Assembly: GCA_964405465.1 (NCBI GenBank)
Contig: CAYONZ010000003.1
Coordinates: 62,001 to 126,000 of the forward strand
Source: CAYONZ01 sp964405465
GTDB lineage: Bacteria > Bdellovibrionota > Bdellovibrionia > Bdellovibrionales > JAMPXM01
Length of the DNA stretch: 64,000 bases
Direction of reading: 5' to 3'
Positions 8,030 to 15,354 of this stretch are shown here, in pieces (positions within the stretch are counted from its first letter, which is position 1; each line of letters opens with the position of its first letter). The position numbers and the translations under genes are program-made. The notes beneath the pieces were generated by a model, which was given only the letters and a program-made list of their open reading frames with translations, had not been told where the DNA came from and made no database searches.

Positions 8030-9583
8030 TTATGGCTTCATTAATCGGCGCTTATCCAGATTATATTTTTCCACTTTCATGATTAGACCCGCTCGACTAA
8101 TTCCAAGTTCTTTCGCCAGTTTTGACTTGTTCCAACCCGTACGTCGCAGTCCGTCCTTAATCAATTCACGCTCCAGGTCTTCCAACGCATCCTTTAGTTT
8201 TCCATGAACCCGAGCCCCCTGAACTTTGCTCTTTTCTGCAATTTCAATAATCTTTGGGCTCAGCATATCTGCCGTCACCTTATTCTCAACACCCGATAAA
8301 ACCACCAGACGCTCCATCTCGTTTTGAAGCTCTCGTACGTTTCCCGGCCAGGGATAGTCGTATAGCTTCTCAAGTGCTCGTTTGGTGAGAATTTTTTTGG
8401 GCCCTCCCTTTTCAGCAGATCTTGTCAAAAAGAACTCGGCTAAAATCGGAATGTCCTCTTTACGCTCCCTCAATGGCGGTACCCGGATGTTAATTACATT
8501 CAATCGATAATAGAGATCTTCCCTAAAAGTTCCGTTTTCCACCATCTCTTTTAAATTACGATTGGTCGCTGCAATAATTCGAACATCAACCTTTCGTGTT
8601 TCAGTCGCTCCGACTGGCATGAAAGTTCCCTCTTGCAAAACTCGCAGAAGCTTCACTTGCATCGATGGAGATGTGTCCCCAATCTCATCGAGGAAGAAAG
8701 TGCCTTTGTCCGACATTTCGAACAATCCCTTTTTATCACGACTCGCACCAGTAAATGATCCCTTCACATGACCAAACAGTTCAGATTCCAAAAGATTATC
8801 ATTAAAGGCTGAACAGTTGGCTGGGTAAAATGGCTTGTCTTTACGAAGAGAGTTGTAGTGAATCGCTTTAGCAATCAACTCTTTACCAGTTCCGTTTTCA
8901 CCCTGAATGAGAACCGTGCTGTCTGCCGTCTTAATTTTGTCCAAGAGTGAGTACAGACTCTGCATTGGTTTGGATTTTCCAATCATATTGTCGTATTTGT
9001 ATCGGCTTCCGAGCTCCTTATTTAGCTCACGTATTCGATCTTCTCTGCTTGTGATTTCCACATGAAGTGTCACCACCTCTTGCGATACCAAATCCACCAC
9101 TTCCAAAAAGTGCTCACGTTCAGCATCGTCAAGATATCTAATTTTGGATACTCCCTGATCGATCAAATCTGCGGTGGCTCCAAAAGCGGCCAAACGCTCG
9201 CGAATTTCAGGAATTCGAGCTGAGGCGACGTTGTCTTTGAAAAAACCCAAAGCGACCACCGTCCCCATCATCTCATTGTCAATTGTAATTGGGCAGACAG
9301 CGATATCAAAACCAGCTAAATCCCATTTACGAATCGAATAACGATTCTGTGACAACCGCAGATCCTCAACCGATTTGGCTACGGATTCAGCAAGATTATC
9401 AATCGCGGAGTCCTTTTGAAGGAATGCTGTAACAGCAGGATTTGCCGCCAATTTACTTCGGTCAAAGTTTCTTAGGTGACCCCGCTCATCCGTAAATAGA
9501 AGCTCAATATTCCACCAAGCTCCGAGTATGTGCTTCAACTTTTTAATTACATGTATATGTTCAAATTCATCCCAATTGATCAT
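8030..9583 (-). CDS. Sigma-54-dependent transcriptional activator (bEBP)
   Basis: This is a 517-residue enhancer-binding protein that would remodel sigma-54 RNA polymerase by ATP hydrolysis. The N-terminal ~190 residues are a sensory domain with GAF-like character (FDIAVCPITIDNEMMGTVVALGF) rather than a receiver domain. The AAA+ core has Walker A GENGTGKELIAKAIH, the sigma-54 contact loop GSFTGA (Ser for the first Ala of GAFTGA, FT kept), Walker B GTFFLDEIGD and the arginine-finger region FREDLYYRLNVI. The C-terminus is a Fis-type HTH (GWNKSKLAKELGISRAGLIMKVEKY). It is a single gene with its own terminator; target promoters were not found. Confidence 0.93.
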   Translation of the reverse strand: MINWDEFEHIHVIKKLKHILGAWWNIELLFTDERGHLRNFDRSKLAANPAVTAFLQKDSAIDNLAESVAKSVEDLRLSQNRYSIRKWDLAGFDIAVCPITIDNEMMGTVVALGFFKDNVASARIPEIRERLAAFGATADLIDQGVSKIRYLDDAEREHFLEVVDLVSQEVVTLHVEITSREDRIRELNKELGSRYKYDNMIGKSKPMQSLYSLLDKIKTADSTVLIQGENGTGKELIAKAIHYNSLRKDKPFYPANCSAFNDNLLESELFGHVKGSFTGASRDKKGLFEMSDKGTFFLDEIGDTSPSMQVKLLRVLQEGTFMPVGATETRKVDVRIIAATNRNLKEMVENGTFREDLYYRLNVINIRVPPLRERKEDIPILAEFFLTRSAEKGGPKKILTKRALEKLYDYPWPGNVRELQNEMERLVVLSGVENKVTADMLSPKIIEIAEKSKVQGARVHGKLKDALEDLERELIKDGLRRTGWNKSKLAKELGISRAGLIMKVEKYNLDKRRLMKP

Positions 9584-9752
9584 AACTCCGTCCCTCTTTT
9601 CCCTCCGTTGCTAATCGCCACGGATAAAAGTCTATGATTTAGTTGCCACACCTGACTTATCGTCAATTTTTTGGTCGGCTTTAATAATCTCTCAAAACTT
9701 TTGACGCTTTTCCTGTAACTCGCCAAAATACTTGGGTTTTGAAGCTCGATCT

Positions 9753-9777
9753 GACATGTTCTAAATTTCAACATGTC
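9753..9777. promoter_or_regulatory. Perfect dyad, possible operator
   Basis: GACATGTT (9753-9760) and AACATGTC (9770-9777) form an 8-bp perfect inverted repeat with a 9-nt spacer in the 304-bp gap between the divergent activator and RAYT genes. The remainder of that gap (9584-9887) shows only a one-mismatch repeat word, CTCCGTCCCT at 9586-9595. Confidence 0.35.
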
Positions 9778-9887
9778 CGCCTTTGTGGCGAAATTCTACT
9801 TAATTTGGTCGAAAACAGGATCTTCACTCCTCTCTCCCCCTATAATTGTTCATCGCTTGAGCTCGTGTTTTTGCATCAACTCGGAAC

Positions 9888-10607
9888 ATGAGAATTGCCC
9901 GATCCAAACACCTCCACCTAGACTCTGCCGCCGTCCACATGTATTGGCGTTGTCATAACAAAGAATTCTATCTAAATTCTCCGGAGGCAAAGAAGCTGTA
10001 TCTAGAATCCCTAGAAAGGTCTTTAAAAAGAAAGTCGAGCTACCAAAACAGTGTTCGCATAAATGCATTTTGTTTGATGGGAAATCATTGCCACCAACTC
10101 ATAGATTTCTGCAATTCATCAACGACACTTTCAAACCACATGCGATACAGCCATGGTATCTTCGGAGCCAAATACAATAGGAAAAACAGTCGCTGCGGAA
10201 AAGTCGCTATGGGGCGACCACAAACCTCACTGCTTCAAAACTCTGAACATCAAATGAGGGTTCATTTCTATATAGAGGCGAACCCACTGCGAGCTGGCCT
10301 TTGTTCACTAAACCAACTACGTTTTTTTTCATTCAATAGTTACAAGTTTTTTGCGTTCGGGATAAAAGACCGATTATCGAAGCTACTAACGATTCCGGAT
10401 TGGTATTTAAGACTTGGCAAAAACCCAAAAGAACGTCAACGAAAATACAGAGCACTCTTTGCCGCATATTTGAACCGAGAAAAGAAATGCGCAACAAAGT
10501 TTCTATTTTTAAAAAAATATATAGGCGACACAATCTGGATTGAATGCCAAATGAAAAGTATTCGAAAGAAAATCATAGCCGTCAGTTCAACAGGCAACAC
10601 CAGCTAA
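9888..10607 (+). CDS. REP-associated tyrosine transposase (RAYT, Y1_Tnp)
   Basis: This 239-residue protein has the Y1 transposase signature: an N-terminal strand/Arg region (VHMYWRCHNKEFYL), the metal-binding HxH in MGNHCHQLI, and FYIEANPLRAGL, the segment that carries the catalytic Tyr in this family. RAYTs are single-copy, domesticated relatives of IS200 transposases. They nick and join single-stranded hairpin DNA and are linked to dispersion of REP palindromes. The core motifs look intact. No terminal repeats flank it, and the stop lies 8 bp from the convergent msbA stop. The many copies of the GGGGACGG word in this window make it a candidate partner, but that is inference. Confidence 0.8.
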   Translation: MRIARSKHLHLDSAAVHMYWRCHNKEFYLNSPEAKKLYLESLERSLKRKSSYQNSVRINAFCLMGNHCHQLIDFCNSSTTLSNHMRYSHGIFGAKYNRKNSRCGKVAMGRPQTSLLQNSEHQMRVHFYIEANPLRAGLCSLNQLRFFSFNSYKFFAFGIKDRLSKLLTIPDWYLRLGKNPKERQRKYRALFAAYLNREKKCATKFLFLKKYIGDTIWIECQMKSIRKKIIAVSSTGNTS

Positions 10608-10615
10608 CACCTAAT

Positions 10616-12358
10616 TCACCGATCATCCTGATGCATTTGAAGTTGATAGAAATTAAAATATTCTCCACGTCTATCTAAAAGTTGTTGATGAGTGCCTATT
10701 TCTACAAGTTCACCTTTTTTCATCACAAGAATTCGGTCTGCATTAAAGATCGTAGACAAACGGTGTGCAATTACAAATGCAGTCCTTCCCTCCATCAGGC
10801 GATTGAGTCCCTTTTGAACTTCCAGTTCACTCACAGAATCAAGGGCACTCGTCGCTTCATCTAGAATCAGAATTGGTGCGTCTTTAAATATCGCTCGAGC
10901 AATACTGACTCTTTGCTTTTCTCCTCCAGACAGAAGCCCCCCCCTTTCGCCGACACTACTGTTATAGCCCTCAGGCATTTTTTCGATGAATGCATGTGCA
11001 TTTGCGAGTTTGGCCGCTTCCACCACGGACTCCGTCCCCGTTCCCGAAGCAGACAAGTTTCCGGCACGGATGTTCTGCTCAATGGTGTCGCGGAACAGAA
11101 ATACGTCCTGGGTAACCAATGCAATATTTCTGCGCAGGTCCTTCAGGCTAATATTCTGTATCAGCACATCATCAATCAGGATTTCACCGTGCGAGGGATC
11201 AAAAAATCTTTCAAGCAAATTTACAATCGTGGACTTCCCACTTCCACTCTCCCCAACAAGCGCAATGACTTCGCCCCTACGAATCGAAAAACTCACATTC
11301 TTCAGCACAGTCGTGGATCCATACGCAAAACTCACATCACGGAACTCAATTTTTTCCCAATTTTCAGGAAAGTCCTTCGGTGCCAAACTCTGTGGCACCT
11401 CGCTCTGGTCCTCAAGAATCGAAAAGATTCTTTCTGAAGCAACCACAGCCTGCTGAATTCGAACAACTGCATCCTGAATTCGTTTGATAGGCATTTGAAT
11501 CAAACCCGCCCCCACAATAAACGATGTCAATTGCCCAACCGAGGACTCCCCCCTCATAGTTCGCTCAATCGTTATAGCGGCAATCACAGCCACTGCTATC
11601 GAAGCCGTGAATTCGTTTACCGGACTAACCGCTTCTTCCCTTCGAATGATCTTTCTTCGCGTTGAAATATACTCATCGGTTTCTTTGGCAAAACGCTCAC
11701 GCTGCCGCTCCTCCAAATTAAAAGACTGGATCACCCGAACCCCATCAAGTGTTTCCTTAAGAGTTCCAGTAACCTTGGCTGCAGTTTCACGATTCAATCC
11801 ACCATATTTCCGCAAACTCTTAGTTACACTTCGAACCAACAACACAATAACAGGCAAAAATGCTAAGGTTCCCAAGGTCAAACGCCAATCCAAATACAAC
11901 ATTTGCGCCAATAGGCCGATCGCCGTAATAGGCTCCTTGATAAAATCAGCAAGCCAGAATAACCCCTCTTGCATAACTTGTGTGTCATTCAGTGTTCGAC
12001 TCATCAAACCTCCTGAACCCGATTCAAACCGATTATGAAAAGTCAGATTCAATCGCAGAAATCGATCGACAAGCTCTTCCCGAATCTTCGCCATGATTTT
12101 TTCTGCCGTAAGACGCATAATATTCGAATGAGCATATCTCGAAATGCCCTGAATGAAGAAAAGTACTGGAAACGAGTATGGAATCCATTTCCCAATCTGC
12201 ATGTTGTGCTGTTCAAGCACGTCCTTCATCAATAGTTCCGACAATTTCTGTAAGCCCAAGGAACATCCGCTAATAACCAGACCTATTACTATAACGAAAA
12301 TAAACTTGCCTTTATACATTCGAAGAAATGGTTTCAACCTATTGAATGCTTGAATCAT
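10616..12358 (-). CDS. msbA: MsbA-like lipid/multidrug ABC exporter (TM-NBD fusion)
   Basis: This is a half-transporter of 580 residues. Six membrane segments occupy the first ~310 residues, then the ATPase with Walker A GESGSGKST, the signature LSGGEKQRVSIARAI, Walker B ILILDEATSALD and the switch His in VIAHRLST. Length and layout match MsbA, which flips lipid A-core; a drug exporter role cannot be excluded. I chose ATG 12358 (MIQAFNRLKPF) because it overlaps the uvrA stop as ATGA; the longer frame to 12400 adds 14 unrelated residues. The loop GNLSASGTGTES, longer than usual in this position, is encoded at a copy of the dispersed word (11030-11039). Confidence 0.85.
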   Translation of the reverse strand: MIQAFNRLKPFLRMYKGKFIFVIVIGLVISGCSLGLQKLSELLMKDVLEQHNMQIGKWIPYSFPVLFFIQGISRYAHSNIMRLTAEKIMAKIREELVDRFLRLNLTFHNRFESGSGGLMSRTLNDTQVMQEGLFWLADFIKEPITAIGLLAQMLYLDWRLTLGTLAFLPVIVLLVRSVTKSLRKYGGLNRETAAKVTGTLKETLDGVRVIQSFNLEERQRERFAKETDEYISTRRKIIRREEAVSPVNEFTASIAVAVIAAITIERTMRGESSVGQLTSFIVGAGLIQMPIKRIQDAVVRIQQAVVASERIFSILEDQSEVPQSLAPKDFPENWEKIEFRDVSFAYGSTTVLKNVSFSIRRGEVIALVGESGSGKSTIVNLLERFFDPSHGEILIDDVLIQNISLKDLRRNIALVTQDVFLFRDTIEQNIRAGNLSASGTGTESVVEAAKLANAHAFIEKMPEGYNSSVGERGGLLSGGEKQRVSIARAIFKDAPILILDEATSALDSVSELEVQKGLNRLMEGRTAFVIAHRLSTIFNADRILVMKKGELVEIGTHQQLLDRRGEYFNFYQLQMHQDDR

Positions 12359-15354
12359 AATGATCTCTTTCCCTTGCCCATTACTTCTGGGCCGCAACAA
12401 TATTCACGCAAATATCGGCCAGTTAAACTCTCTTCATTTTCGATTATGTCATCAGGAGATCCTTGGGCCACAATCCTCCCGCCTCCGTCCCCAGCCTCTG
12501 GCCCGAGATCGATCACAAAATCCGATGCTCTGATGACCTCAAGATTGTGCTCGACCAAAATAACACTTCCCCCGCCGTCCACCAGCTTGTTCAATACATT
12601 GAGCAACATTTCGACCTCTCGAAAATGCAATCCGGTCGTCGGCTCATCGAGAATATACAACGTGGAATTTTGAGAACTTCCCACAAATTCCCTGGCAATT
12701 TTAAGTCTTTGTGATTCTCCACCACTCAATGTGCTCGCACTCTGGCCGAGCTTAATGTAATCAAGTCCGACCTCTCGGAGAAACGTAAGTGGCTTTCGGA
12801 TATTTGGGAATGCCATAAAAAAATCCATTGCCTCGGCCACAGTCATATCTAAAATATCTGTGATATTTTTCCCTTTATATTTAATATCCAAAACCTCTGC
12901 ACGAAACTTTCTTCCCTCACATGCCTCACAAACCAACCTGACGTCATCCATAAACATCATATCAATCAACTCAAAACCCAAGCCCTTACAAACCGAGCAC
13001 CGTCCCCCATCGACATTCAAACTGAAGGTGCCGGGGGAGTATCCACGTAGTTTTGCTTCAGTGGTGGAAGCCATTAACGATCGAATGGCGTCATAGATTT
13101 TTAGATAGGTTACAGGGTTACTCCGGGCCGACTTCCCTATCGGAGACTGATCAATGAATAACACTGATTTAATTTGCTCCAGGCCCTCAACGCTCTCATA
13201 GGGTTGAATAGGCAAATACTCCACTCTTAAATGTTGGGCCAAAATAGGATACAAGGTCTTGGCAACCAAGGTCGATTTCCCAGAGCCGCTCACTCCAGTT
13301 ACCGTCACCATCCTACGCAATGGAAACGTTGCCGTAACTCCCTTAAGATTGTGCCCCCTACAACCGGTCAACTTCAACACACTCTTGTATTTGGAAAAGT
13401 CCACCAATCTTCGGCTCAATTTTGAGTCATGTTTAGTCTTAAGTAAATACGGAGCCGTCACCGACTTTTCAGATCCGTATAGCCCCGCTGTCAAACCGTG
13501 ATAAACGACTTCTCCACCGTAGATGCCCGAACCAGGACCCATCTCCAACAAATAGTCGCTGCTCTTAATCACTTCAGGATCGTGCTCGACAACAACCAAC
13601 GTGTTGCCGATCGAATTAAGCTCCTTCAAAATTCCAATCAATCGGTCGTTGTCACGAGGGTGCAAACCTACCGTAGGTTCATCCAACACATAAAGGGTTT
13701 GCGAAAGTCCCATTCCCAATTGTTTCGCAAGGTTCAATCGTTGATACTCTCCTCCGGAAAGAGTTCTTGTTTCCCTATCCAACGACAAATACTCGACACC
13801 AACATCACACAAAAATTTCAACCGAGATTTAAGCTGTTTAAAAATTTCCCCAGCGATTTCAAAATCTGCATCAGACAGTCGAAAAGAGTCCACCGTTTCT
13901 CGCAAAACTCCCAACGGAAGTGCTGTCAGTTGCTGAATTGTATATCCATTCACTTTAATGAATTTGCTTTCGGGCTTTAAGCGCGATCCCCCGCAATCGG
14001 GACATGTAAAGGGGCTCTTGTATCTTGATAAAAATACACGGACGTGCATTTTATATTTCTTTCCCTCGAGGTACTCAAACATACCATTCACACCATAGTA
14101 TTTTTCATCTCCAGCCCAAATCTTTTGCCGAATTTCTGGAGACAACTCACTCCATGGAGTGTGCATGTCTATGCCTTCGCGTTTACAAAACGAAGCCAAC
14201 ACTTTTCTCTCATAACTTGCGCTCGGCATTGTAAAGGGATGAATTGCTCCCTCGGCGAGAGTCAGAGCAGGATTGGGAATTATCTTGGATTCATCGAGTG
14301 TGAGAATGTTTCCAAAACCATTGCATTTGCTGCAAGCCCCAATTGGACTATTGAAGCTAAATAGTTGGCTCGAGACATTTGGAAAGGTAAATCCACAAAC
14401 AGAGCAGGAGTTTTCCTCACTGAATTTCAATTCTCTACCTTCGATCGTTAAAATCGTGGCCCGTCCCCCGGCAAGTTCAGCGTTGAACTTGGTCGAAGCT
14501 TGATAGGCCTGAGAAATTGAATCGCTGAGTCTCCCTTCATCCTCGTTTTTAAAGGCCATGCGATCGATAACTAGAAAGAAGTCTTCGTCCGGAATAACAT
14601 TTTCTTTCGGACGAAGTTCTATTATTTGGCCAACCACTTTGAGTTCATCTGGCGACACGCATTTGGGAAATCCAAATCCCTGAACTCCGTCCCCATTCGC
14701 TTCTGATATTTTCTTTTCAGCTTTTGAAGTCTCTCTTGATGATTTTTTTTTGGCAGGCAAGCTAACCTTGGGCCGCTCTTTTCCGACGGCAACAATACCT
14801 TCGGATTGTCCGTGCAAATAGATTTTGGTGAATCCCTCTTTTATTAACAATGCTTGCAAGCGAGCTCCATCCCCGACTCTCCCCTTCCTCAAAACAGGAG
14901 CCAACACATAGCCTCGTTTACCGAGCACCGTCCCCAGGGTAATACGAGTGGCCTCGGTCACTGACTCGCTCTTGACCGAAAAACCGTAAGTCGGGCAATG
15001 CGCCTTTCCGACTTTTTCAAACAACAATCGCAAAAACTCCACAACCTCCGTAGACGTACCCACCGTTGATCGACTCGTGCGAACCGAATTTTTTTGCTCA
15101 ATCGCGATTGCTGGAGGAATATTCTCGATGCCCTCAATGTCCGGTTTCGGAGCTTTGTAAATAAATTGCCGGGCATAGGTCGAAAGGGATTCTATATATC
15201 GACGCTGACCTTCAGCATAAAGAGTCTCGAACGCCAAGGAACTTTTACCCGAACCACTTGGCCCACAAATCACAGTGAAGGAGCCTAAGGGAATTTCAAC
15301 TTCAATATTCTTTAAGTTGTTTTGCTTGATTCCCCAAAGGCGAATCTTCTTCAT
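12355..15354 (-). CDS. uvrA: Excinuclease ABC subunit A
   Basis: UvrA recognises DNA lesions and loads UvrB in nucleotide excision repair. The 999-residue protein (family ~940) has two ABC ATPases: Walker A GPSGSGKSS and GVSGSGKST, signatures LSGGEYQRLNLA and LSGGESQRLKIA. It has both zinc modules (CSVCGF..CSKCNG and CSVCKG..CEACEG). The extra length is partly a Lys/Ser-rich insertion around residues ~205-245. The insertion ends in NGDGV at a repeat copy (14685-14694). Further copies fall at 12483, 12997, 14461 and 14925, two of them inside the conserved segments DGGRC and AGDGGG. The gene overlaps both neighbours by ATGA, so it is translated as part of the PBP1A-uvrA-msbA operon. Confidence 0.95.
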   Translation of the reverse strand: MKKIRLWGIKQNNLKNIEVEIPLGSFTVICGPSGSGKSSLAFETLYAEGQRRYIESLSTYARQFIYKAPKPDIEGIENIPPAIAIEQKNSVRTSRSTVGTSTEVVEFLRLLFEKVGKAHCPTYGFSVKSESVTEATRITLGTVLGKRGYVLAPVLRKGRVGDGARLQALLIKEGFTKIYLHGQSEGIVAVGKERPKVSLPAKKKSSRETSKAEKKISEANGDGVQGFGFPKCVSPDELKVVGQIIELRPKENVIPDEDFFLVIDRMAFKNEDEGRLSDSISQAYQASTKFNAELAGGRATILTIEGRELKFSEENSCSVCGFTFPNVSSQLFSFNSPIGACSKCNGFGNILTLDESKIIPNPALTLAEGAIHPFTMPSASYERKVLASFCKREGIDMHTPWSELSPEIRQKIWAGDEKYYGVNGMFEYLEGKKYKMHVRVFLSRYKSPFTCPDCGGSRLKPESKFIKVNGYTIQQLTALPLGVLRETVDSFRLSDADFEIAGEIFKQLKSRLKFLCDVGVEYLSLDRETRTLSGGEYQRLNLAKQLGMGLSQTLYVLDEPTVGLHPRDNDRLIGILKELNSIGNTLVVVEHDPEVIKSSDYLLEMGPGSGIYGGEVVYHGLTAGLYGSEKSVTAPYLLKTKHDSKLSRRLVDFSKYKSVLKLTGCRGHNLKGVTATFPLRRMVTVTGVSGSGKSTLVAKTLYPILAQHLRVEYLPIQPYESVEGLEQIKSVLFIDQSPIGKSARSNPVTYLKIYDAIRSLMASTTEAKLRGYSPGTFSLNVDGGRCSVCKGLGFELIDMMFMDDVRLVCEACEGRKFRAEVLDIKYKGKNITDILDMTVAEAMDFFMAFPNIRKPLTFLREVGLDYIKLGQSASTLSGGESQRLKIAREFVGSSQNSTLYILDEPTTGLHFREVEMLLNVLNKLVDGGGSVILVEHNLEVIRASDFVIDLGPEAGDGGGRIVAQGSPDDIIENEESLTGRYLREYCCGPEVMGKGKRSL

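Noticed and set aside
9584..10615. Complete insertion sequence around the RAYT
   Set aside because: No terminal inverted repeats, target duplication or clean flanking word copies could be seen; the gene looks like a domesticated single-copy RAYT.
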